From NCBI GenBank assembly GCA_020024465.1, contig JAHHTT010000057.1, forward strand, positions 1-14,419: a stretch of DNA of 14,419 nucleotides, given 5' to 3'. This document shows positions 1-7,391 of this stretch, in pieces; within the stretch, counting starts at the first letter, position 1; every line of letters starts with the position of its first letter. The stretch is from Odoribacter sp. (GTDB taxonomy: Bacteria > Bacteroidota > Bacteroidia > Bacteroidales > Marinifilaceae). A model generated the notes under the pieces. It made no database searches, had not been told where the DNA came from, and was given only the letters and a program-made list of their open reading frames with translations. Made by a program: the position numbers and the translations under genes.

Positions 1-1
1 A

Positions 2-52
2 CTTTGGCAAGTTTTTGATGAAATAGAGATGCGTTATAGAGATTCTTTGTAG
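2..52 (+). CDS. Possible C-terminal tail of a plus-strand gene cut by the window edge
   Basis: Frame 2 is open from the left edge and ends at a TAG, giving a 16-residue tail that reads LWQVFDEIEMRYRDSL. Its composition is protein-like (amphipathic, charged), and the next plus-strand signal is a hairpin terminator about 160 bp downstream, which suits a gene entering from the left. The tail is too short to assign to a family. A second open stretch in another frame runs from about 27 to 193 without an obvious start codon, so the true end of the gene, if there is one, is uncertain. Confidence 0.3.
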   Translation, partial: LWQVFDEIEMRYRDSL

Positions 53-209
53 ATTACTTGTTTCAACAGGTGGGACTATTACGGAATTTAAAGAAAACAA
101 TGATTCGAATGATATTTCTATAGAAAAAGTTCCAGGGTCTGTCTGGATAGGTTTATATACAATTAAAAGCATCCGATATAAGAGAAGATAGGGATTTTAG
201 TGATACAAC
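53..209. other. AT-rich spacer before the terminator
   Basis: This stretch holds no complete gene. One plus-strand frame stays open from about 27 to a TAG at 191-193 and includes the readable run VPGSVWIGLYTIKS, but it has no ATG. It could be a decayed or frameshifted extension of the gene entering from the left, or chance. No promoter or repeat is obvious. Confidence 0.4.
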
Positions 210-238
210 AAAAAGGTAGCTTTAAGCTACCTTTTTTT
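210..238. terminator. Bidirectional intrinsic terminator
   Basis: A perfect inverted repeat, GGTAGCTT-T-AAGCTACC (215-231), is flanked by five A's on the left and seven T's on the right, so it reads as hairpin plus U-tract on both strands. It ends the gltX operon on the minus strand, where the gltX TAA stop at 237-239 overlaps the A/T tract. It would also end any plus-strand gene entering from the left. Confidence 0.85.
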
Positions 239-1760
239 ATTGCATGGCTGCCAGTGCTTTTTCCATACGTCGTATGGTTTCTTCTTTACCGATTATTTCA
301 ATAACATCGAACATGTGCGGTCCTTTGGCAGCGCCGATAATTGCTACGCGGAAAGGGTTCATGACTTTGCCAAAGCCTAATTGTTTTTCAGTAATCCATG
401 CTGAAATAATTTTTTCAGTATTGCTAAATGAATAGTCATCAATGGATTTTAAGATATCCAGCAATTCATTCATTAGTGCCGGGGTATCTTCTTTCCAATA
501 TTTCTTAGAGTCTTTTTCGTTGAATTCTGTGGGTGGTATAAAAAAGAATTTACAATCTTCGTAAAGGTCGGCAACAAAGTTGTAACGTTCTTTCATCAAT
601 GTACAGATGTGTTCTACTTTAGCTTTATCAAAGTTTAATCCGTCGGCTTCCAGATAAGGTTTTACTAATTCGGCAAGTTCTGCATCTGATTTGGCAATCA
701 AATATTTGTGGTTAAACCATTTTGTCTTTTCGGGATCGAATTTAGCACCGGATTTCTTAACGCGGTCTAAGGAGAATTGTTGACAAAGCTCTTCTAAAGT
801 AAAAATTTCCTGTTCTGTACCCGGATTCCATCCCAAAAGGGCCAGCATATTGATGAATGCTTCAGGAAAATATCCATCTTCTTTATATCCGTGCCATTTT
901 TCTTTTGTTATAGGGTCGGTAAATTCCATTGGAAATACAGGAAATCCCATTTTATTGCCATCACGTTTACTTAATTTACCATTCCCAACAGGTTTCAGAA
1001 TCAGGGGTAGATGGGCAAATTCAGGCATGGTATTTTCCCAACCGAATGCTCTATATAGTAATACATGGAGTGGGAGTGAAGGCAACCATTCCTCGCCACG
1101 GATTACGTGGCTGATTTTCATCAGGTGATCATCGACGATATTTGCCAAGTGGTATGTGGGCATGCCATCAGATTTATAAAGCACTTTGTCGTCCAATAAT
1201 GAACTGTTGAAGTGTACTTCCCCACGGATGATGTCATATAACTTTAAATCCTCGTTTTCGGGCATTTTAAAGCGAATTACATAATGAGTACCGGCATCCA
1301 ATAATTTTTGTACTTCTTCTTTAGGCAAATTCAGTGAATTTTTTAAACTTCCTCTGCTTTTTGCATTGTACATGAAGGTTTCTCCTTTGCTTTCGCTTTC
1401 TTTTCGCAAAGCATCCAATTCTTCTGCGGTATCAAATGAATAGTATGCATTTCCGGATTCAACGAGTTGAATGGCGTATTGTCTGTATATTTCTTTGCGT
1501 TCGCTTTGACGGTACGGACCATATTCTCCGCCAGCACCGACACCTTCATCTACCGTGAGTCCGCACCACTTTAATGACTCTATGATGTATTCTTCTGCTC
1601 CAGGGACATATCTGGTCTGGTCTGTATCTTCTATTCTCAAAAGAAAATCGCCTCCGTGACGGCGGGCAAACAAGTAATTAAAGAGTGCTGTTCTGACTCC
1701 GCCTAAGTGTAATGCGCCTGTAGGGCTGGGAGCAAATCTTACTCTGACTTTTCTTTCCAT
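237..1760 (-). CDS. gltX: Glutamyl-tRNA synthetase
   Basis: This cytoplasmic class I aminoacyl-tRNA synthetase charges tRNA-Glu with glutamate using ATP. The 507-residue protein is of usual length. The N-terminal Rossmann fold opens with RFAPSPTGALHLGG, where HLGG (18-21) is the HIGH-type ATP signature. The glutamate/tRNA region SDGMPTYHLANIVDDHLMKISHVIRGEEW follows at about 197-225, and KLSKR (262-266) is the KMSKS-type loop. The C-terminal third is the helical anticodon-binding part. A short insert after the KMSKS loop (about 272-298) may be typical of Bacteroidales; this is from memory. The gene starts with ATG 21 bp after an 83-aa ORF and is the last gene of an acyltransferase-led operon. 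Its stop codon lies inside the terminator tract. The assignment is secure; whether the enzyme is discriminating or also charges tRNA-Gln cannot be told from sequence. Confidence 0.97.
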   Translation of the reverse strand: MERKVRVRFAPSPTGALHLGGVRTALFNYLFARRHGGDFLLRIEDTDQTRYVPGAEEYIIESLKWCGLTVDEGVGAGGEYGPYRQSERKEIYRQYAIQLVESGNAYYSFDTAEELDALRKESESKGETFMYNAKSRGSLKNSLNLPKEEVQKLLDAGTHYVIRFKMPENEDLKLYDIIRGEVHFNSSLLDDKVLYKSDGMPTYHLANIVDDHLMKISHVIRGEEWLPSLPLHVLLYRAFGWENTMPEFAHLPLILKPVGNGKLSKRDGNKMGFPVFPMEFTDPITKEKWHGYKEDGYFPEAFINMLALLGWNPGTEQEIFTLEELCQQFSLDRVKKSGAKFDPEKTKWFNHKYLIAKSDAELAELVKPYLEADGLNFDKAKVEHICTLMKERYNFVADLYEDCKFFFIPPTEFNEKDSKKYWKEDTPALMNELLDILKSIDDYSFSNTEKIISAWITEKQLGFGKVMNPFRVAIIGAAKGPHMFDVIEIIGKEETIRRMEKALAAMQ

Positions 1761-1781
1761 GTTTATGATTCTTATGTATAA

Positions 1782-2033
1782 TTACAATTTCTTGTTTTCC
1801 AACAGATGGTGAAACAAATCTTTAGTGTGTTCAATGGCCCGTTTGATAGCAGTTTCCTTAGAAGTGATATTGCTGAGTATGGGCTCTGCGTGATTAAGCG
1901 GTTTGTTTGGGTCATCAGTCAGTAAATAGACTGTATACTTACCATTTTTCCCGTTTTTACTCTTGCTGACTAATCCAAACCAAACGTCAATAGATTGATT
2001 GTCAACATAAATAGTACGTTTAACTCGATACAT
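1782..2033 (-). CDS. Small conserved-looking hypothetical protein, 83 aa
   Basis: I do not recognise this family. The protein is soluble, with no signal peptide or membrane helix. The N-terminal half alternates hydrophobic and polar residues (YRVKRTIYVDNQSIDVWFGLVSKS, then KYTVYLLTDD), suggesting a small beta sheet. The C-terminal half (about 58-80, SKETAIKRAIEHTKDLFHHLLEN) looks like one or two amphipathic helices. The ATG overlaps the TAA of the upstream 60-aa gene (TAATG), which argues for translational coupling and for both small ORFs being real. gltX starts 21 bp downstream. Role unknown. Confidence 0.7.
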   Translation of the reverse strand: MYRVKRTIYVDNQSIDVWFGLVSKSKNGKNGKYTVYLLTDDPNKPLNHAEPILSNITSKETAIKRAIEHTKDLFHHLLENKKL

Positions 2034-2215
2034 TACTTTTGGTTTTCTTTTTGTTTATGAAAATTCAAAAGAGTAATGACAGCTACAAGACATGCCATTG
2101 CTGCGATATTGATATATACCGGAGTCTTAAGGTTGGTCGGGGCAAAAAGTATTAACGCGCTCGAAATCATGATGAGGAAAGCCGTCAGCATGATCAGTAA
2201 TCGGATGATTTTCAT
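2033..2215 (-). CDS. Small two-helix membrane protein, 60 aa
   Basis: This is a very small inner-membrane protein of unknown function. Residues about 5-25 (RLLIMLTAFLIMISSALILFA) and about 33-51 (YINIAAMACLVAVITLLNF) are hydrophobic enough to span the membrane, joined by a short polar loop containing PTNLKTP. The tail is charged (HKQKENQK). The charge pattern suggests both ends are cytoplasmic. It starts with ATG 8 bp after the acyltransferase stop, and its TAA overlaps the ATG of the next ORF by one base, so it is embedded in the operon. Its position suggests, but does not show, a link to the membrane acyltransferase. Confidence 0.65.
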   Translation of the reverse strand: MKIIRLLIMLTAFLIMISSALILFAPTNLKTPVYINIAAMACLVAVITLLNFHKQKENQK

Positions 2216-2223
2216 ATTATCTT

Positions 2224-3354
2224 TTATAATTTCAGACTGTTTTTGACGGGATTGGCATATATTTCCAAATAAATATTGTTAAGCATAGAAATATTACCTT
2301 CCAGTTTATCTATTTTTTGTGCCATAACTTGTATGAATTTTTCTTTTTCCTCTTGTGTATAGAAGGCAGAGAATTTATTCACAGAATGCAATAAATCGTA
2401 GGCGATATAGTTATTGGGCCATAATTTAAAATTTCGGTGGATTTTATTGTCAATGATGGCGGCCATTGCTTCAATTCTGTCTCCGTTTGTCGGGAGTTTG
2501 TTTAATTCGTCCAATTCTGTATCGGTTAATTGGTCGATGTGAAAATGTACGCGTCCCTTATAACTGCTCAGGCCTGTCAGCATGCTGTTCATATCGTCTT
2601 CAGGCGTTTTTATATATTCTCCGACAGTGCGGGTGTATAGTTCCTGTGTTTTCAATGCGTCGCACGGTTCCCATTCGTAAGATATTGCCAACGGCATGAT
2701 ACGCAATTCTTTAAAGTTTGTTGCAAGATCATGAATACCGCTCATTTTTAACATTTTAAGCAATGCCTGCTGGGTGCGGTCATCTCCATTTTTTGTACGT
2801 CCTTCTTTTTCTGCAATCCAAATGGAATCTTGATTTTCCTGGATTGTTTCCCGGATATATTTTGAACGGATGGATGAACTGGTTAACATTTCACGTACAG
2901 TGATGTCACGTTCGATCACAAAGCATGAATTTAATTTTACGAAGTCTGTAACCCAACTGTTTATTAACAGGTTGCTGCCGATTGCCGGTCGGGTATATTT
3001 GGCTTTATGTTCACGTAACAGTACATTGAGAATGGCTGAGTCTAAAATAATGTCCCGATGATTGGACATGAATGTGTAAGACGTATTTTTGTCAACCAAT
3101 TCAATTCCTTCGACAGTAACGCCATCGGTTGTCATTTTCATTAACGCCTGAATAGCAGGACCGAAAAAATTCACCTGGAACTGGTCTCTCGTTGAAATCT
3201 GTTCAAGTCCTTTTATAACAAGGTTTTTGTCTATTTTGATCAGTTGTGAAAACAACTCCAGAAATTCAGGAGATTGAGAGAGACGCATTGCAGCTGTTTT
3301 TACTTCGCTGCCACAATAAGGTCTGATACTGTCAAATTCAGAGTCCGATGTCAT
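2224..3354 (-). CDS. PlsB/PlsC-type glycerolipid acyltransferase family protein
   Basis: A probable membrane-associated acyltransferase of the glycerol-3-phosphate/1-acylglycerol-3-phosphate superfamily, acting in phospholipid or other acyl-lipid synthesis. The four expected blocks are in order in the 376 residues: block I SNHRDIILDSA (97-107, catalytic-type His99), block II GSNLLINSW...FVIERD (126-150, Arg149), block III WIAEKEGRTKNGDD (179-192, the EGR that corresponds to FPEG in PlsC), and block IV IMPLAISYE (219-227). The spacing resembles PlsB rather than PlsC, although PlsB itself is far longer. The His-to-Asp spacing is odd: His99 to Asp105 is HX5D rather than HX4D, unless Asp101 serves instead. 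There is no clear membrane helix. It leads the operon with the 60-aa, 83-aa and gltX genes. Substrate unknown; family membership is firm. Confidence 0.85.
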   Translation of the reverse strand: MTSDSEFDSIRPYCGSEVKTAAMRLSQSPEFLELFSQLIKIDKNLVIKGLEQISTRDQFQVNFFGPAIQALMKMTTDGVTVEGIELVDKNTSYTFMSNHRDIILDSAILNVLLREHKAKYTRPAIGSNLLINSWVTDFVKLNSCFVIERDITVREMLTSSSIRSKYIRETIQENQDSIWIAEKEGRTKNGDDRTQQALLKMLKMSGIHDLATNFKELRIMPLAISYEWEPCDALKTQELYTRTVGEYIKTPEDDMNSMLTGLSSYKGRVHFHIDQLTDTELDELNKLPTNGDRIEAMAAIIDNKIHRNFKLWPNNYIAYDLLHSVNKFSAFYTQEEKEKFIQVMAQKIDKLEGNISMLNNIYLEIYANPVKNSLKL

Positions 3355-3405
3355 AGTAATATTTTAAATTAGATACAGAATGGAAAATCTATTCATTTTT
3401 GGGTA

Positions 3406-3413
3406 CAAAGATA
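3406..3413 (-). promoter_or_regulatory. Candidate -7 box of the acyltransferase-gltX operon promoter
   Basis: Read on the minus strand this is TATCTTTG, a perfect match to the Bacteroidota -7 consensus TAnnTTTG, about 50 bp upstream of the acyltransferase ATG. No TTTG is found at the usual 19-21 bp upstream, so the -33 element is weak or absent. Transcription would start near 3399, giving a leader of about 45 nt. Confidence 0.55.
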
Positions 3414-3436
3414 ATAAAAAAGAGACAAGCCGAGAA

Positions 3437-3494
3437 GTTAAAGCCTAAAAGCTGTCGATTCCTGAGAAAAGATAGTTTTTTTTTAGGCAATAAC
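3437..3494 (-). terminator. Long inverted repeat after the aminotransferase gene, possible terminator or regulatory hairpin
   Basis: GCCTAAAA (3443-3450 as TAAAA complement pair) and its exact 8-bp inverse at 3481-3488 flank a 30-nt loop. Four more pairs (GTTA/TAAC at 3437-3440 and 3491-3494) extend the stem across a 2x2 internal loop. On the minus strand it begins 15 bp after the aminotransferase stop and is followed, after about 15 nt, by a T-rich run (3414-3420). It may end the pyrH-dxs operon, but the large loop and the gap to the T-run make this a weak terminator call. Confidence 0.4.
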
Positions 3495-3508
3495 TTTTAT
3501 CTTTCCGC

Positions 3509-4708
3509 TTATTCTGTCCTGCCGGGATATATTTTCAAGGCGATGTCCAAAACCTCCATTGCTTTTTGCAGATCGCTTATTTTAAGCACATAAGCGATTC
3601 GCACCTCATTTTTCCCCAGACCTGGAGTATGATAGAATCCACTCGCAGGTGCAAGCATTACTGTCTGTCGGTTATGATCGAATTCTTCCAATAACCATTT
3701 GGCAAATTTTTCGGAATCGTCGACAGGAAGTTTGACAATGGAGTAGAAAGCTCCTTGAGGAGTGGGACATATTACCCCCGGCATTTTGTTTAATGCTTCA
3801 ACCATATAGTCTCTTCTGCGAATGTATTCTTCGTACACATTGTGAAAATATTCCTCTGTGGTTTCTAATGATGCTTCGGCCGCAATTTGTCCTAAAGCGG
3901 GAGGGCATAGACGCGCCATCCCGAATTTGAGTGCGGCATTTAGAATCTCTTTATTACGGCTGATGATTGCACCAACGCGTATGCCGCATTCGCTATATCT
4001 TTTAGACATGGAATCAAACAAGATGGTGTTCTCTTCGATACCTTTCAGATTCATTACCGAAAAATGTTTGAGACCGTCATAGCAATAACGTCTGTAGACT
4101 TCGTCCGAATAAAGGTATAGATTGTGTTTTTTTATTATTTTTCCCAATGCTTCCAATTCTGATTGGGAATAGAGATAGCCTGTCGGATTATTGGGGTTTA
4201 TGATGACAATACCTTTGGTACGGGGTGTAATCTGTTTTTCAAATTCGCTGATGGCCGGAAGGGCGAAATTATTTTCAATGGTGGCTGTTACTGTTTTTAT
4301 TTTAGCGCCGGCCATGACAGCGAATGCTGCATAATTGGCATAGAAAGGTTCCGGGATGATGATTTCGTCTCCTTCGTTCAGAGTACTCATAAAAGCAAAA
4401 AGAATAGCTTCTGAACCTCCGGTCGTAATTAAAATATTGTCTTCGTTGATTGAAATGCCTAATTTTTGATAATAACTGGCCAATTTTGAACGTAATGTGT
4501 GATTGCCGGCAGAATCGGTATATTCAATTACGGACATTTGAAGACGTCTTATCACTTCAAGGGCGATTTCTGGCGTTCTGATATCCGGTTGGCCAATATT
4601 CAGGTGGAATACCCGTATACCTCTTTCTTTTGCCTGATTGGCATAGGGTACCAACTTGCGTATGGGAGAGGCTGGAACCATTTTCCCTTTGTCGGAAATT
4701 TGTAACAT
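3509..4708 (-). CDS. PLP-dependent class I/II aminotransferase (aspartate-aminotransferase-like)
   Basis: A cytoplasmic fold-type I aminotransferase that transfers an amino group from an amino acid to a 2-oxo acid. In the 399-residue protein: substrate-loop GQPDI near the N-terminus, NPNNPTG (171-177), YSDEVY with the pyridine-binding Asp (about 202), SMSKRYS with the Schiff-base Lys236, and NEVRIAYVL with the carboxylate-binding Arg370. I chose the ATG at 4708 (MLQISDKGK). The frame stays open 15 codons further to a TTG at 4753, but that extension is Lys/Asn-rich and unlike the family's N-terminus. It is the last gene of the pyrH-dxs-crp operon, 57 bp after the regulator. Aspartate aminotransferase is the likely label; the exact substrate is not determined. 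Confidence 0.9.
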   Translation of the reverse strand: MLQISDKGKMVPASPIRKLVPYANQAKERGIRVFHLNIGQPDIRTPEIALEVIRRLQMSVIEYTDSAGNHTLRSKLASYYQKLGISINEDNILITTGGSEAILFAFMSTLNEGDEIIIPEPFYANYAAFAVMAGAKIKTVTATIENNFALPAISEFEKQITPRTKGIVIINPNNPTGYLYSQSELEALGKIIKKHNLYLYSDEVYRRYCYDGLKHFSVMNLKGIEENTILFDSMSKRYSECGIRVGAIISRNKEILNAALKFGMARLCPPALGQIAAEASLETTEEYFHNVYEEYIRRRDYMVEALNKMPGVICPTPQGAFYSIVKLPVDDSEKFAKWLLEEFDHNRQTVMLAPASGFYHTPGLGKNEVRIAYVLKISDLQKAMEVLDIALKIYPGRTE

Positions 4709-4765
4709 ATTCGTATCGTTTTTGAAGTTTTTTGTTAGTTTTTGTGCCCTCAATGTACGAAAAAA

Positions 4766-5467
4766 TTACAAACCTGCAATCGTTTTCAGCTTTTCTATAT
4801 TCAATAATTTGATTTTTCTTCCTTTTGAATAAAGAAGCCCTTCCGTTTTATAATCGGATAGCAGGCGGATGACCGTCTCTGTTGCGGTACCGACAAAATT
4901 GCTTAAATCTTCCCGAGTGATGCAGAGTTTTAGGGTGCCGTCATCTTCCATCCCGAAATCGACTGCCAGAAGGAGTAATATTTCAGCCAGACGTTCCCTT
5001 ACGGATTTTTGGGCGATATCACGGATGTATCTGTTGGAATCTCCCAACTCTTTGCAGGCTATTTGTACCATGTCGTATGCAAAACCGGAATTACTTTTCA
5101 GCAAATAATGTAATACGGTGTCCGGAATATAGCATAAAACGGTGTCGGATATGGCTTCAATCGAACTGCAGGCCGGTTCATGGCGAATCACCGAGCGAAA
5201 ACCGAAAATATCTCCTTCCTTGTCAAATTTGATGATTTGTTCCTTGCCTTCATACCCTGTCTGATAGATTTTAACAATACCGCAATATATAAAATAACAT
5301 CCCTTCATGCGACTGCCCTCTTCGTATATATGTTCGCCTTTTTTGTAAAACCGGATTGATTCCGGAGTCACAAGACTTTGGATCTCTGTATCCGTCAGTG
5401 AGGCAAAGACCTGTTTTAATTTTTTGTGGAAGCTTTCAGGCTGAGGTAATATTAAATGGGTGTTCAT
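4766..5467 (-). CDS. Crp/Fnr-family transcriptional regulator
   Basis: A DNA-binding regulator with an N-terminal cyclic-nucleotide-type beta-barrel (about residues 20-120, including KKGEHIYEEGSRMKGCYFIYCGIVKIY), a long dimerisation helix (about 127-165) and a C-terminal winged helix-turn-helix (about 183-215, TREDLSNFVGTATETVIRLLSDYKTEGLL). Length 233 aa is normal. It lacks the N-terminal cysteine cluster that would bind an Fe-S centre in FNR. The phosphate-binding segment (GDIFGFRSVIRHEPACSSIEA) lacks the Arg-Ser signature of cAMP-binding CRP, so its ligand is unknown. Its ATG overlaps the dxs stop as ATGA, so translation is probably coupled to dxs. The aminotransferase follows. Targets cannot be read from the window. 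Confidence 0.92.
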   Translation of the reverse strand: MNTHLILPQPESFHKKLKQVFASLTDTEIQSLVTPESIRFYKKGEHIYEEGSRMKGCYFIYCGIVKIYQTGYEGKEQIIKFDKEGDIFGFRSVIRHEPACSSIEAISDTVLCYIPDTVLHYLLKSNSGFAYDMVQIACKELGDSNRYIRDIAQKSVRERLAEILLLLAVDFGMEDDGTLKLCITREDLSNFVGTATETVIRLLSDYKTEGLLYSKGRKIKLLNIEKLKTIAGL

Positions 5468-7365
5468 AAGGATCTTTCTGCTTTAATCTCCTCTTTTAAC
5501 AGGTTTATTTGTCGGGCAATACTTGCCGCGTCGAAACCGCATTCTGCATATAATTGTTGTTGGGTACCATGCTCGATAAACTTGTCGGGTATTCCCAGTG
5601 TGACTAAATGGACACGATAGTGGTGTGCCACGATGAATTCTGAAACGGCACTTCCCAAACCGCCATTCAGCGTACCGTCTTCCAGTGTAATGACCTTTGA
5701 AAAATGGCGGCACACGTCATGCAGCAAGTCTTCGTCAATGGGTTTTAAAAATCTCATGTCATATTGTGCGACAGAAACATCCGGAACCGCTTCTATGGCT
5801 TTTTGCGCTTCCATGCCAATGGCGCCGATTGATAGGATGGCGATTTCTTTCCCGGAGGTCAGGCAACGTCCTTTTCCAATCTCCAGAGACTTGAAAGGCG
5901 TATGCCAGTCAGGCATGGAGCCGCTGCCGCGGGGATAGCGGATAGAGAAAGGGCCCTGGCCGGACAATTGGGCCGTATACATCATATTGCGCAGTTCTTC
6001 TTCATTCAAGGGGGCTGCAATCGTCATATTGGGGACACATCTGAAATAGGCCAAATCGTATGCCCCGTGGTGAGTCGCACCGTCAGAACCGACTAATCCC
6101 CCTCTGTCCAGACAGAATATCACGTTTAGTTTCTGCAAGGCTACATCATGTATCACCTGATCGTATGCCCGTTGCATGAAAGATGAATAGATGTTACAGA
6201 AAGGAATGAATCCCTGGGTGGCTAAGCCGGCTGAAAAAGTCACTGCATGCTGTTCGGCAATGCCTACGTCAAAACACCTTTCCGGCATTTCGTGCATCAT
6301 GATGTTTAATGAACAGCCCGTTGGCATGGCCGGAGTTATGCCGATGATTTTAGGATTGTTTCTGGCAAGTTCTAAAATAGTATAGCCGAAAACATCTTGA
6401 AATTTGGCTGGGATGTTGCTTGTCGACTCTTTAATGCGTTCGCCGGTCTCTTTATTGAATTTTCCGGGTGCATGCCAGAGCGTCTGGTGGGTTTCCGCTT
6501 CTTTGAAGCCTTTTCCCTTGACTGTAATGCAATGCAGGATCTTGGGACCTTTGATATGCTTTAAATCTTCCAGAACCTTGACCAGATGTTCCACATCGTG
6601 TCCGTCCACCGGTCCGAAATAGCGCAGTCCCATGGCTTCGAACAGATTGCTTCGTCTCAGAAGCATGGATTTGATGCTATTGTCGATGTTTTGTATAAAA
6701 TTTCTCATTCCAGGACTGATGCGGTTGAGTTTGCCCAAAACATTCCATACGTCCTTTTTTATTTTGTTATAGGTCTTTGAGGTCGTTATATCAAGCAGAT
6801 ATTCATTCAGGCCTCCGACATTCGGGTCAATGGCCATGTTGTTGTCATTCAGAATAACCAGCAGGTTGGAATGATATACCCCTGCATTATTCAATGCCTC
6901 AAAGGCCATGCCGCCGGTCATGGAACCATCGCCGATCACGGCGATGTTCTGGCGTTCTTCCTCTCCTTTTAGTTTGGATGCGATAGCCATTCCCAATGCT
7001 GCCGAAATGGAAGTCGAAGAATGTCCTGTGCCGAATGAATCGTATTCGCTCTCTTCACGGCGGGGAAAACCGCTGATGCCTCCATAAAGCCTTTTGTTTT
7101 TGAATGCCTCTTTGCGTCCTGTAAGGATTTTGTGGGCATACGACTGGTGTCCTACGTCCCAGACCAAGTTGTCATAGGGCGTATTGAAGACATAATGAAG
7201 GGCGACAGTCAGTTCGACAGTTCCCAGGCTGGAGCCTAAATGTCCGGGATTCTCCGCACAATCGTCAATGATCTTTTGACGGACTTCTTTACATAACTGC
7301 TCTAACGATTCTTCCGGTACATCCTTTAAATCGGCTGGTGTATTTATGGTATCGAGGATACTCAT
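5464..7365 (-). CDS. dxs: 1-deoxy-D-xylulose-5-phosphate synthase
   Basis: This thiamine-diphosphate enzyme condenses pyruvate with glyceraldehyde 3-phosphate, the first step of the MEP isoprenoid pathway, in the cytoplasm. The 633 residues are usual length. Visible motifs: GHLGSSLG (41-48), GTGHSSTSISAALGMA (113-127), the ThDP/Mg signature GDGSMTGG ending in NDNN (145-176), GPVDGHD (251-257), and the second-domain AEQHAVTFSAG with catalytic-type Glu371. The C-terminal transketolase domain runs to the end (IPDKFIEHG...). The ATG at 7365 is 26 bp after pyrH, with an M-S-I-L start that aligns with the family. It overlaps the downstream regulator by 4 bp. The product feeds undecaprenyl phosphate and quinone synthesis. 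Confidence 0.97.
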   Translation of the reverse strand: MSILDTINTPADLKDVPEESLEQLCKEVRQKIIDDCAENPGHLGSSLGTVELTVALHYVFNTPYDNLVWDVGHQSYAHKILTGRKEAFKNKRLYGGISGFPRREESEYDSFGTGHSSTSISAALGMAIASKLKGEEERQNIAVIGDGSMTGGMAFEALNNAGVYHSNLLVILNDNNMAIDPNVGGLNEYLLDITTSKTYNKIKKDVWNVLGKLNRISPGMRNFIQNIDNSIKSMLLRRSNLFEAMGLRYFGPVDGHDVEHLVKVLEDLKHIKGPKILHCITVKGKGFKEAETHQTLWHAPGKFNKETGERIKESTSNIPAKFQDVFGYTILELARNNPKIIGITPAMPTGCSLNIMMHEMPERCFDVGIAEQHAVTFSAGLATQGFIPFCNIYSSFMQRAYDQVIHDVALQKLNVIFCLDRGGLVGSDGATHHGAYDLAYFRCVPNMTIAAPLNEEELRNMMYTAQLSGQGPFSIRYPRGSGSMPDWHTPFKSLEIGKGRCLTSGKEIAILSIGAIGMEAQKAIEAVPDVSVAQYDMRFLKPIDEDLLHDVCRHFSKVITLEDGTLNGGLGSAVSEFIVAHHYRVHLVTLGIPDKFIEHGTQQQLYAECGFDAASIARQINLLKEEIKAERSL

Positions 7366-7391
7366 GGCTGCGATAGACCTCTTTCCTGATT

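Noticed and set aside
4709..4753. 15-codon N-terminal extension of the aminotransferase to a TTG start
   Set aside because: The extension is Lys/Asn-rich and family-unlike, while the ATG at 4708 gives a standard N-terminus and length.
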